In this document: positions 13,819-22,962 of the stretch, piece after piece
How positions within the stretch are numbered: the first letter of the stretch is position 1
Layout: each line of letters starts with the position of its first letter
Assembly: GCF_002999235.1 (NCBI RefSeq)
Contig: NZ_CP027236.1
Coordinates: 1,488,001-1,552,000, forward strand
DNA length: 64,000 nucleotides
Reading direction: 5' to 3'
DNA from: Actinomyces sp. oral taxon 897
Lineage (GTDB): Bacteria; Actinomycetota; Actinomycetes; Actinomycetales; Actinomycetaceae
Program-made: the position numbers and the translations under genes
The notes under the pieces: model-generated
Database searches by the model: none
Told to the model about the DNA's origin: nothing
What the model saw: the letters and a program-made list of their open reading frames with translations, nothing else

Positions 13819-15753
13819 GTGTGGTCCTCACTCATACCCGTCTTTGCCTCAGCGGCTACGCTGCTGTTCGTTCCCGGCGGCCTCGTCGGCATCGCCGCAG
13901 GGCTGCGAAAGTCCTTGGCCATTGGCCTGGCGCCAGCGATCTCCGTAGGGCTCATCGCCGGAACAGGCGTTATCGCCCCCATGCTCGCAGTTCCCTGGGG
14001 GCTGCTAACGGTCTCGGCAGTGACCTTGTTCACTGTCATCGTCATCCTGGCTGTCAGGCTCGTGCTCGCCAGGCGACACCCTGAGCGTCGGAGAACCAGC
14101 GCTTCGCAGTGGCCGCGGCTTGGCACTCTCGTGACCTGGTGCCTGGCATGGCCGCTATCAGCGGCAGTGACTGGACTCACTGTGTGCCGCATTATCAACA
14201 CCCCCAACGCTATCTCACAGACCTTTGACGCGGTCTTCCACCTCAATGCCGTGGAGTGGATACTCCAAACAGATAACGCGTCCTCGCTGCGTTTCTACCT
14301 GGAGGCCCCCGAGGGGTTCGTCTACCCCGTCGGGTGGCACACGCTCGTCGCCCTGTCCATGAAGCTGTGCCACGCGACCGCCGTCCCCGTGGCCACGAAC
14401 GCGACCGTACTGGCCGTCGCCGCCCTGGTGTGGACCTCCGGGTGCCTGACGCTGACGCACGTCATTTTCCGTGGACACCACCTGGCCCTCTTTACAGCCG
14501 CGGTCATCGCCGGAAGCCTCAGCGCCTTCCCCTCCGTCATGCTGTCCTGGGGGGTGCTTTACCCCAACTTCTTCGCGATCTCCCTGCTTCCGTCAGTCCT
14601 GGCCGCCACCCACCAGCTGCTGACGGCAGCGGACACCCAGCCGACTCCTCTCCTCCTGCCCGCGGGGATCCTGGCGATCGGAGGCCTCGGACTGTCCCAG
14701 CCCAACACCGTAGTCACCCTCGTCATCGCCTCGGTCGTCCTCAGTGTGACCACCGTCCTGGGTACCTCACAGGACAAGGGCGCCGCGGCCAGGATCCGCC
14801 GTCAGGCCTACGTCGCCAACGCCCTGATCATCGTCATGGCGGTGACGTGGATCTTCCTGCGCCCGCCGTTTGAGTCAGCGATCTGGGAGCCCAGCTACGC
14901 GACAAGCGGATCGATCGGGGAAGTCGTAACCACGATGCCCGTACAGCTCCCGGTGGTCTGGACAGCCAGCGTACTGACATTTATTGGCTTTGTCGCCGCC
15001 CTGCGTACCCGCCCCTACAGGTGGCTGGCCGTACTCCACATTACGACAAGCATCCTCTACGTCGTCGCCCGGTCCACCAAGGACGAGGAGATACGCTATA
15101 TCTTCGTGGGCACCTGGTACAAGGACGCCAGCCGCCTGGCGGCCCTGATCCCGGTCACCGCGGTTCCCCTGGCGGCACTCGGCATGATCGTCCTCGCCCG
15201 GTGGGCTCGGAAGGCGGTAGCCGGGAGACTCACCGTCCCGCAGTGGCTGGTGCGTTCCTCGTACCCTGTCATAGTTCTCGCCCTGGTGCTCACCGGCCCT
15301 CTCTCAGAGGCCATGTCCGACACGGTGAAGCTGGTGGAGAAGGGCTACCTGATGTCTGCCGACTCGTCGTCGCTGACCCCTGACGAGTACGCCCTGATCG
15401 AACGGCTGCCGGACTTGATTGAGAAGGACGCCGTAGTAGCTGTCGACCCTGGGACAGGGGCGTCCCTGGCCTACGCGATCTCCGGGGTCGACACCAACCT
15501 GAAGCACCTTCTGCACCGGCACAACACGGATATCGACAGAGTTGACTACAGGCTCAACAAGGCAAGCACCGACCCCGCTGTCTGCCCCGCCCTGAGACGC
15601 ATGCGGATCACCTACGTCCTGTACTTCCCGGGCAAGATCATCTCAGACAAGAAGCCGGTCCCCGGGTTCGCGCACCTGGACAACGCCCCGGGATTCGAGC
15701 TGGTCTCCCGGCAGGGCAAGGCGTCCCTCTACCGTATCACCGCCTGCGGATAA
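13819..15753 (+). CDS. Large polytopic membrane protein, DUF6541-like
   Basis: A 644-residue protein with about a dozen hydrophobic helices, then a C-terminal extracytoplasmic domain (about 520-644). A signature region reads T-F-D-A-V-F-H-L-N-A-V followed by YPVGWH; the same region occurs in the paralogue at 19341-21314 (S-F-D-I-V-F-H-L-N-A-V and YPTVWH). The topology resembles GT-C glycosyltransferases and the family is often placed near polysaccharide genes, but activity is unproven. The start is set at GTG 13819 because TAGAGT (13806-13811) ends 7 nt upstream; longer upstream reading is non-membrane and unlikely. Confidence 0.75.
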   Translation: MWSSLIPVFASAATLLFVPGGLVGIAAGLRKSLAIGLAPAISVGLIAGTGVIAPMLAVPWGLLTVSAVTLFTVIVILAVRLVLARRHPERRRTSASQWPRLGTLVTWCLAWPLSAAVTGLTVCRIINTPNAISQTFDAVFHLNAVEWILQTDNASSLRFYLEAPEGFVYPVGWHTLVALSMKLCHATAVPVATNATVLAVAALVWTSGCLTLTHVIFRGHHLALFTAAVIAGSLSAFPSVMLSWGVLYPNFFAISLLPSVLAATHQLLTAADTQPTPLLLPAGILAIGGLGLSQPNTVVTLVIASVVLSVTTVLGTSQDKGAAARIRRQAYVANALIIVMAVTWIFLRPPFESAIWEPSYATSGSIGEVVTTMPVQLPVVWTASVLTFIGFVAALRTRPYRWLAVLHITTSILYVVARSTKDEEIRYIFVGTWYKDASRLAALIPVTAVPLAALGMIVLARWARKAVAGRLTVPQWLVRSSYPVIVLALVLTGPLSEAMSDTVKLVEKGYLMSADSSSLTPDEYALIERLPDLIEKDAVVAVDPGTGASLAYAISGVDTNLKHLLHRHNTDIDRVDYRLNKASTDPAVCPALRRMRITYVLYFPGKIISDKKPVPGFAHLDNAPGFELVSRQGKASLYRITACG

Positions 15754-15775
15754 GGCCGACGCGACCACGGCACGT

Positions 15776-15816
15776 AAAGACTTGCTCCCGAGGTGTTACC
15801 TCGGGAGCAAGTCTTT
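15776..15816. terminator. Strong bidirectional terminator
   Basis: A perfect 19-bp inverted repeat (15776-15794 / 15798-15816) with a 3-nt loop is flanked by A and T runs. It serves the convergent DUF6541-like and amidase genes. Confidence 0.93.
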
Positions 15817-15855
15817 CTCGTCGCCCACATCAGCCGACGCGGGGAGGAGGAAACG

Positions 15856-18003
15856 CTACGCCCCCTTCGCGGGCTGCTGGGTGACCAAGGCGCCCGTAGT
15901 GGGGTCCAGGTAGTACCACGTCGAGTCCAGCAGAATCCAGCCCGTGACCATGGCGCCGGTGGCGGGGTCAAGATAGTAGCGACCAGAGTCCAGCTGAATC
16001 CAGCCGGTGGCCATGGCACCGCTGTCCGAGCGGAAGTAGAACCAGCGCGAGCCGACCACCGTCCACCCGGTGGCCATTGCCCCAGAGGCACCGAAGTAGT
16101 ACCAGTCGGACCCTACCTGGACCCAGCCGGTGACCATGGCGCCGTTGGTGGGGTCGAGGTAGTACCAGCGCGAGCCGACCTGGATACGTCCGAGAGCCAT
16201 GGCGCCGGTGGCGGGGTCCAGGTAGAACCAGCGTGAGCCGACCTGGAGCCATCCGGTGGACATAACACCGGTAGCGTCGAAGTAGAACCAGTCCGGACCG
16301 ATCTGGGTCCAGCCGGTGGCCATGGCGCCGTTGGTGGGGTCCAGGTAGTACCAGCCAGAGCTCAGGTGAATCCAGCCGGTGGCCATGGCACCGCTGTCCG
16401 AGCGGAAGTAGAACCAGCGCGAGCCGACTGCAGCCCAGCCGGTGACCATGGCACCGGTACCGGGGTCCAGGTAGTACCAGTTCTCCCCTACCTGGACCCA
16501 GCCGGTGGCCATGACGCCGGGAGAGGAGAAGTAGTACCACGACCCGCCCTCGTGGACCCACCCGAGGTAGTTGGTAGAGGGGCGGCTGGAGATCTGCGCC
16601 TGGTCCTGGGCGATGGAACGGATGGTCCCCAGCATGGAGTAGCCGGTGTCCCCCGGGCAGGCGGTGTTCCCGGAGTCCCGGTGCCCGAAGATACGGGGCA
16701 GGTTCAGGACGGTCCCGGCCTGGTACTTCTCGGTGGTGCGCACCAGGATCCCGGCGACCTGGTTGACGTCGGTGTAGCCGGCCCGTCCCAGGAACCAGCC
16801 CGCCATCTTGCCTACCCGGTCCAGGGTCATGTCACTGGGGCGGACCCAGGAGTAGTCGCCCAGCATGGAGATGCCCATGCTGCCGGTGTTGACCCCGCGG
16901 GCGTGGGCGCCTATGACCATCTGGCCGGGAGCGGCCGCCAGGGAGCCTGAGCGCCCCTCGAAGACCTGCCCGTACTTGTCGACCAGGAAGTTGTAGCCGA
17001 TGTCGCCCCAGTCCAGGACGACCGCGTGGTAGTGGTAGATACCGCGCACGATCGAGGCCGACTGCCAGGCGCTGTAGTTGTTGGTCCCCGCCGTGTGGTG
17101 GACCACCACGTGGTGGGCCGCCACGTACTCCGGGTCCCACGTCATGACGGAGGGGTCGGCCCCCCAGTCGGCACGGGTGTTCACGTCCACAGGCAGGGAC
17201 CCCACGGAGCTTCCTGCCCCGACCACGGCCGGCTGCGTGAGGTGGTCGCCGCTACCAGTGGTCGAGTCGGTGGTGTCCGACGTCGTCCCCGCTCCGCCAC
17301 CGGGCAGGGTGGCCGGGGAGGTCAGCCGGTCAGCAAGGGAGTCCTGGGACTCCGTGGAGGAGGCGACGACGCCGGTGGGCTCGGCCGCCGTGGTCTCCAG
17401 GTCACCGGCCTGGAGGGTCGCCTCCCCGGAGGGCGTGGCGGGCACCATTGCCAGGGAGAGGTCCGCGGGCAGGTCCTCGCTCCTGCCCGCCACACTGACC
17501 TGGACGGCGTCGGCACCACCGGTGACGAACTCGTCGCTCCCGGCGACCCCGCCGGTGTCCTTGCCGGCGGAGCTGGGCCCGCTCTCGTACCAGGGGGACC
17601 ACGCGCCGTTCTCACGCACCCGCAGGTAGACCGACAGGCCCTCGGGCAGGGTGTCCGTCCCGCTCCAGCGGAACCCCGCCACGAGGAAGCTGTCCACCTT
17701 CACGGGGTCGGTCAGGACGAGAGGGGCGGTGCCAGGAGCAGGGGTCGGGGAGGAGGTGTCAGTGGTGCCCGCGTCGGCCTGGGTGCCGGTGTCCTTTGAG
17801 GCGGGGGCCTGCGGGGCGGAGGCGGCCTGGTCCAGGCCCGCCTGGCCGACCTCGGTGACGTGCCCGCTGGAGGTGGTCAGGGGGAGGATCTGGACGGGTG
17901 CCGGCCTGGTGGCGGGGTCGGCTACGGCGACGGTCGCCGGCACCAGGCCGAGGGCCAGTAGCGCGCCCGCCAGGAGCGCGCGAAGGGGTCGGGAGGCGGG
18001 CAT
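15856..18003 (-). CDS. Secreted N-acetylmuramoyl-L-alanine amidase (PGRP type) with 11 cell-wall repeats
   Basis: A 715-residue secreted protein. It has a signal peptide (1 to about 28) and a long Ser/Thr-rich N-terminal region. An Amidase_2/PGRP domain follows (about 265-450) with zinc-ligand candidates in V-V-V-H-H-T-A-G, the H-Y-H block and T-A-C-P-G. Eleven C-terminal repeats of about 21 residues (GSRWFYLDPATGAMATGW type) run to the end. It should split the amide between muramic acid and the stem peptide. The ATG at 18003 follows GGAAGG; upstream in-frame codons do not encode a signal peptide. A 61-bp stretch at 15995 recurs identically at 16367, showing block duplication of six repeats. 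Confidence 0.9.
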   Translation of the reverse strand: MPASRPLRALLAGALLALGLVPATVAVADPATRPAPVQILPLTTSSGHVTEVGQAGLDQAASAPQAPASKDTGTQADAGTTDTSSPTPAPGTAPLVLTDPVKVDSFLVAGFRWSGTDTLPEGLSVYLRVRENGAWSPWYESGPSSAGKDTGGVAGSDEFVTGGADAVQVSVAGRSEDLPADLSLAMVPATPSGEATLQAGDLETTAAEPTGVVASSTESQDSLADRLTSPATLPGGGAGTTSDTTDSTTGSGDHLTQPAVVGAGSSVGSLPVDVNTRADWGADPSVMTWDPEYVAAHHVVVHHTAGTNNYSAWQSASIVRGIYHYHAVVLDWGDIGYNFLVDKYGQVFEGRSGSLAAAPGQMVIGAHARGVNTGSMGISMLGDYSWVRPSDMTLDRVGKMAGWFLGRAGYTDVNQVAGILVRTTEKYQAGTVLNLPRIFGHRDSGNTACPGDTGYSMLGTIRSIAQDQAQISSRPSTNYLGWVHEGGSWYYFSSPGVMATGWVQVGENWYYLDPGTGAMVTGWAAVGSRWFYFRSDSGAMATGWIHLSSGWYYLDPTNGAMATGWTQIGPDWFYFDATGVMSTGWLQVGSRWFYLDPATGAMALGRIQVGSRWYYLDPTNGAMVTGWVQVGSDWYYFGASGAMATGWTVVGSRWFYFRSDSGAMATGWIQLDSGRYYLDPATGAMVTGWILLDSTWYYLDPTTGALVTQQPAKGA

Positions 18004-18134
18004 GGTTGACCTTCCGTGAGGAGAACAGGGGCTAGGACGCTGAGACTCATGGGACTGAGACAGACGAGGCAACCTTATCATACCGCCTGAACAGGGTGGC
18101 AACCCCGCAGGCAGAAAAAGGCGCTGATATGGAA

Positions 18135-19214
18135 TTACCTACCCTGCTCCTGCTGGGAGGCCATGCCCCTCTGAGCGAGCTCGTCCAGGGCGCGGTCCCA
18201 GGCGCTGGAGTCCACCCCGGGCTGGTTCCACGAGGCCCGGATAAAGTCAGTGATGGCCTCCTGGCTGGTCCACTTCTGCTGCGGGGCGCCGATAGCGCGG
18301 TAACGGGTCATGTCGGCGCAGGCGTGCTCAATGTCGCCGGCCCGGTGAACCGGAAGATACTCAATACGGGCGACGCCCTGGGGGGATCCGGCGGCAGCGG
18401 CCTGCGCCATCTGGGTGAGGTTGGTGCGGACCCCTGTGCCGCAGTTGACGGTCAACGGGCAGGCGACGTCGTCGTGCCCGGCAGCGAGCCAGGCCAGGAG
18501 CTGCGCCAGGTCGGCAACGTGCACGAAGTCCCTGGTGGCCGAGCCGTCCCCGTAGACGGTCAGGGGACGGCCCTCACGCAGACGGGCCAGGAACGCAGCC
18601 AGGACACCGGTGTAGGGGTTGTGGAGCGCCTGACCAGGGCCGACCACGTTCTGCGGGCGGACGACCGCCAGCGGGACGCGTCCGGTCAGGGCCCGGGTCA
18701 GGAGCGCCTCGCCCTCGACCTTGGTCTGGCCGTAGAAGGAGACCGGGGCCAGGGCGTCGTCCTCCCTGGAGTCACGTGAGACGGCCTGCTCACAGCACGC
18801 CCCTGTGACCTGGCCGTGGGAGGGGCAGACGTAGGGCCCCTCACCATAGACGGCACGGGAGGAGGTGAAGACCACGGGCGCGTCCCAGGACAGGGCGTGC
18901 TCGGCGGCAAGCCGGGTCCCGTCAACATTGACGTGACGGTAGCGTTCAGTCTCGTACATGGACTGGGCGGTCCCGGTCTCAGCCGCCAGGTGGATAATGA
19001 CGTCGGCAGGCCCCGCCTGCTCCCAGTCGGCCGGTACGGTGGTGTCACCGACCACGACCTTTCCGGGAAACCGGTCCACAGCCCCTTGAGGGTCGTTGTG
19101 GACCTGAGGGTGCAGCACGTCCAGGGCGGTAACCTGCCATCCCCGGTCACTGAGCTCACGCGCCACGTACTGGCCGATAAAACCAGCACCTCCGGTGATA
19201 AGGGCCTTTGGCAT
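18135..19214 (-). CDS. NAD-dependent nucleotide-sugar epimerase/dehydratase
   Basis: A 359-residue extended SDR protein with GGAGFIG at the N-terminus, S-S-R-A-V-Y-G-E and the catalytic Y-G-Q-T-K. It resembles UDP-glucose 4-epimerase and related nucleotide-sugar enzymes but is distinct from the galE at 25949. The ATG at 19214 follows AGGAGG. It lies downstream of the DUF6541-like gene on the same strand and likely supplies a sugar donor for the same surface glycan. The exact substrate is not readable. Confidence 0.8.
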   Translation of the reverse strand: MPKALITGGAGFIGQYVARELSDRGWQVTALDVLHPQVHNDPQGAVDRFPGKVVVGDTTVPADWEQAGPADVIIHLAAETGTAQSMYETERYRHVNVDGTRLAAEHALSWDAPVVFTSSRAVYGEGPYVCPSHGQVTGACCEQAVSRDSREDDALAPVSFYGQTKVEGEALLTRALTGRVPLAVVRPQNVVGPGQALHNPYTGVLAAFLARLREGRPLTVYGDGSATRDFVHVADLAQLLAWLAAGHDDVACPLTVNCGTGVRTNLTQMAQAAAAGSPQGVARIEYLPVHRAGDIEHACADMTRYRAIGAPQQKWTSQEAITDFIRASWNQPGVDSSAWDRALDELAQRGMASQQEQGR

Positions 19215-19340
19215 CCATCCTCCTAGTTCGGCAGGGACCCGAGCGGGCCGCTGAATCACCAGGATTCTACAGCGTGACAACGGCACCACCGGCCTCGCGT
19301 CCCGCCTCCCCCGGCGTCAGGCTCTCGCCCGTAGACGCGG

Positions 19341-21314
19341 TCAGCCGCAGGAGGCGATTCTCCACAGGCTGACCGTGCTCGCCGAGGCCACCAGCTCCAT
19401 ATCGTCAGTAGGCCACGCGGTCAGGGCCGTGTCCCAGCGCAGAGGGGCCTGCCGCCCCTCCCACTCGGTACCGCTCCGGTCAACCTTGAGGTAGTACTCA
19501 GCCCCCAGCTCGTGCAGCAGGTCGCAGGTGTACGAGCCCGGGCGCAGGTCCGGCTCCTGGCGTGCCAGGAGCTCCGCGGCCGACCCAGGCGTCGGCTCTG
19601 AGCGCAGCGGGTACACGACGTTGACACCCCCCAGCGACCACAGGTAGCTCGCACCTCGCGACGGTGCGCCGACGACTACGGCGTCAGCGGGAAGACGGCC
19701 GCCCGCTGACGCCATGAAACTCGCCTCCTCAGGCGTGACCAGGACACCGTAGGCGATCTGCGTGGCATTGTGGACCGACCCCGCCAGGGCCGCCTGCAGC
19801 GGCACACGTCCCAGTGCCGTCACGCACACGACCGCGGCAAGGACGGCGAGCGCCCTGCGTCCAGGGTGTCTCCCCAGCAGGTAGCGCAGCCCCATGGCGG
19901 CCAGCACCAGGCCGGGGACAACGAGGATCGGCTGAACACGGGCCTTCTGCAGGTACCACGGGCTACCGATCTGACGCCCCCACCACTGGGGGCCTCCTAT
20001 AAGCACAACGAGGCACAGCGCCAGTACCGCCGCCACCAGCCAGGGACGTGCCTGGGGCACGTGCACCGCCGCCAGCACCGCCAGGACACACACCGTGCCT
20101 CCCAGCGGCAGGCCGTGGGAGGCGAGAGGACCGTACTGCGGCAGGTCGAGCAGCGCCTGCCCCAGCGTTCCCAGCAGGCTCCCACCAGGACGTGGATAGC
20201 TCAGGACCAGGGCCAGGGTACCTCGCATGACCCATGCTCCCGCCAGGACGCAGACGGCAAGCACGCCCAGGACCGACAGTGTCATTGTCCTGCACCGGCC
20301 TCCGGCCCTCACCAGGCGCACCAGGACGATCACGGTGAGCGGCGCCAGGAGCACCGCGATATTGAAGGCGCCCGCACCGTGAGACAGGGCCGTCCCGGCA
20401 GCCGCCCCCAGGAGCAGCAGACCACTCGTCAGCAGATCACGTAAGAGCGCCTGACGAGTCCGACCGTCCCCCTTGTCAGCCACCGTCAGGGACAGGACGC
20501 GCACCAGACGCAGTCCCAGGACGAGCACCCCGGGCAGGCAGACCACGCTCACGCTGTAGGCCCACACCGACAGGGTGCCCAGCAGCATTGTCGGGGCCCC
20601 CACCGTGGCGGCGCTCAGGACGACGGCCAGGGCGACCGCGGTACGGTTCTGAGGGCGGGCGTCGTCGTCAAGAGCCTCGGTCAGCAGGCCGGTCACGGCC
20701 AGCGGCCAGGCCAGGGAGCCCACGACGAGCACCATGATATTCGAGGCGACCGTCACACTGGCGGGGAGCAGGGCGACCACCCCGTGCCACACGGTCGGGT
20801 AGTAGGTCGGGGCCCCCTGGTAGAGGACCGCCATGCTCCCGAAGCTGGAGGCGTTGCCTGTCTCCCGGATCGCCTGGACGGCATTGAGGTGGAAGACGAT
20901 GTCAAAGGACTGGCCCGGGGTGGATACCGAGCCCATGCCGATCAGCGTCCCCACGGCGAGGACGAGGCATGCGACCACGACCGCGCAGGGCACGAGGTCG
21001 CCACGCCGAGCACGCGGGTCACGCGGCCCGTCATCGGGCCGGGCCCGCCAGTCCCCGGGGCAGACCCGACGGATAACCGCGAGGACACCGGCGGCCACAG
21101 CCGTGGTCCCCGCGATCGCGGCCCAGCCCCAGGGAACCCAGGCCCACCCGCCGGCAGCGGCCACGACCTCCGAGATCCCTGTGACGGCACAGCTCAGCGG
21201 TAGTGCGGCGCTCACCGCCCCCCAGCCGCGTACACCCCCCAGGCGGGCCAGGAGCAACCCGGGGGCGATCAGGACCGTGGCCGCCAGCAGGACACCGGCG
21301 ATAACGTGAGTCAT
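19341..21314 (-). CDS. Large polytopic membrane protein, DUF6541-like paralogue
   Basis: A 657-residue protein with about a dozen hydrophobic helices and a C-terminal soluble tail. It shares the F-D-I-V-F-H-L-N-A-V and YPTVWH blocks with the protein at 13819-15753, and both end in a similar S-L-W/Y-R-I-x-x-C-G tail. A GT-C-like sugar transferase or polymer-export role is a guess from topology and context. The ATG has only a weak ribosome site. It is followed by the epimerase gene with 126 bp between. Confidence 0.75.
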   Translation of the reverse strand: MTHVIAGVLLAATVLIAPGLLLARLGGVRGWGAVSAALPLSCAVTGISEVVAAAGGWAWVPWGWAAIAGTTAVAAGVLAVIRRVCPGDWRARPDDGPRDPRARRGDLVPCAVVVACLVLAVGTLIGMGSVSTPGQSFDIVFHLNAVQAIRETGNASSFGSMAVLYQGAPTYYPTVWHGVVALLPASVTVASNIMVLVVGSLAWPLAVTGLLTEALDDDARPQNRTAVALAVVLSAATVGAPTMLLGTLSVWAYSVSVVCLPGVLVLGLRLVRVLSLTVADKGDGRTRQALLRDLLTSGLLLLGAAAGTALSHGAGAFNIAVLLAPLTVIVLVRLVRAGGRCRTMTLSVLGVLAVCVLAGAWVMRGTLALVLSYPRPGGSLLGTLGQALLDLPQYGPLASHGLPLGGTVCVLAVLAAVHVPQARPWLVAAVLALCLVVLIGGPQWWGRQIGSPWYLQKARVQPILVVPGLVLAAMGLRYLLGRHPGRRALAVLAAVVCVTALGRVPLQAALAGSVHNATQIAYGVLVTPEEASFMASAGGRLPADAVVVGAPSRGASYLWSLGGVNVVYPLRSEPTPGSAAELLARQEPDLRPGSYTCDLLHELGAEYYLKVDRSGTEWEGRQAPLRWDTALTAWPTDDMELVASASTVSLWRIASCG

Positions 21315-21589
21315 CTGCCACCGCCCGCGCCGCCTGAGCTGACGTCGACCGCCCCGTGCCTGGTCCTGGCGTACCGGACCGCCAGCGGAAGCCCGGTCCT
21401 TCCCGGTGCGGGCACGGGAACACGCATACTTCCTCCAGTGGGCTGAGCGTCGGTGCGGGCACAGTATAGGACCGTCCTCGCGGGCCAGTAAGCCGAGGGC
21501 TAGGATGCGCCGTGAATCCCGTCAGTCGCACCGGCACGTGTTCCCCAAGTCGGCGCACGTGCGTGCAGTGCCGCCCGAAGGAGTCCTTT

Positions 21590-22840
21590 GTGACCGTTCC
21601 TCGATACCTGCGCCCCGCGCTCGTGGTGCCTGCGGTCCTCGCAGGCCTTGTCGTCCCGGGCTCCTCCGGGGCCTGGGCGCAGGAGGTGCCTGCCGTTCCC
21701 GCGGTAGTCCGCCCGGCCGCGGGCTCCGACCAGGTCGCTGCGACCGGGCAGGACGGCCACGGGCAGGCGGATCCCGCCTCCCTGTCCCGCGGCACCTGGG
21801 TGGCCTCCGGCGGCCGGTGGTACTACCGGACCCCGGACGGCGCCAGTGCCACGGGCTGGGTACAGGACTCAGGATCGTGGTACTACCTGGACTCCACCGG
21901 CGCCATGGTTACCGGCTGGCTGCCCAGCGGCGGCTCCTGGTACTACCTGGGAGCCTCAGGGGCCATGGTCAGGGGGTGGATCCAGGTGGGCTCCTCCTGG
22001 TACTACCTGGATTCCGTCACCGGTGCCATGGCCACCGGCTGGCTCCAGATCGGCTCGCAGTGGTACTTCCTGGACTCCACCGGTGCCATGGTCACCGGTT
22101 GGCTGCCCAGCAACGGCTCCTGGTACTGGTTGGGGGCCTCAGGAGCCATGGTCACGGGAACCGTCCAGGTCCAGGGGCAGTGGTCCGGCTTCACCAGCAG
22201 CGGGGCGTGGACCGGCTACCTCAACGGCTGGGTCCTGGACGGGTGGACCTACACCCGCTACGTCGACGGCGTAGCCACCGCGTCCCAGACCCTGCGCCCG
22301 GTCATGGCCGCCCCGACAGCCTCCAGGGACGTCCTGATCGCCACCATGACCTCGGCCTACGCGGCATCGGGCTGCTCCTACCCCGCATGGGCCCTCACAG
22401 CCGGAGGGGCGGGTACGCCCCAGGAGTTCTTTGCCATGGTCTACGACGAGGCGGTCGCCGAGGGGGTCAGCCCCGAGCTGCTCTTCGCCCAGGTGATGAA
22501 GGAGACAGGGTGGCTCCAGTTCACCGGTGACGTCGCCGTCGAGCAGTTCAACTTCGGTGGCATTGGCGCCACCGGCGGCGGGGCAGCCGGCAACTGGTTC
22601 CCCGACGTGCGCACCGGCCTGCGTGCCCAGGTCCAGCACCTGCGTGCCTACGCCGACCCCCAGGTGACCCCGGGCGCCCTGGCCCACGCCGTCGTCGACC
22701 CGAGGTTCGCCTACGTGCGCAAGGGGTCAGCCTCCTACGTCCAGTACCTCGGCATCCAGGAGAACCCCGCCCGCGCAGGCTGGGCGGCCGCCCGCTACTA
22801 CGGGATGGACCTCGTTGACATGATCAACCAGTATTTCTAA
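21590..22840 (+). CDS. Secreted glucosaminidase (GH73-like) with cell-wall repeats
   Basis: A 416-residue secreted protein with a signal peptide, then about seven choline-binding-type repeats (about 60-215, WYYLDSTGAMVTGW). A C-terminal glucosaminidase domain follows, with M-K-E-T-G-W (probable catalytic Glu) and Q-F-N-F-G-G-I-G-A. It should cut the glycan chain of peptidoglycan. The GTG at 21590 follows GAAGGAG with 6-nt spacing. TAGGAT at 21501-21506 suggests transcription starts near 21512, giving a leader of about 78 nt. Repeats precede the enzyme domain here but follow it in the amidase. Confidence 0.87.
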   Translation: MTVPRYLRPALVVPAVLAGLVVPGSSGAWAQEVPAVPAVVRPAAGSDQVAATGQDGHGQADPASLSRGTWVASGGRWYYRTPDGASATGWVQDSGSWYYLDSTGAMVTGWLPSGGSWYYLGASGAMVRGWIQVGSSWYYLDSVTGAMATGWLQIGSQWYFLDSTGAMVTGWLPSNGSWYWLGASGAMVTGTVQVQGQWSGFTSSGAWTGYLNGWVLDGWTYTRYVDGVATASQTLRPVMAAPTASRDVLIATMTSAYAASGCSYPAWALTAGGAGTPQEFFAMVYDEAVAEGVSPELLFAQVMKETGWLQFTGDVAVEQFNFGGIGATGGGAAGNWFPDVRTGLRAQVQHLRAYADPQVTPGALAHAVVDPRFAYVRKGSASYVQYLGIQENPARAGWAAARYYGMDLVDMINQYF

Positions 22841-22962
22841 TAGTCTTAGATTGTCTCTTAGGTCTCACGTCATCAAACATGCCAGGGACTATGACGTGGG
22901 CAGGCTCTCAAACCCTGGGCCCTAGTGTACGCACCGGCGCCGGGTTCCGTATGATCGTGTCC

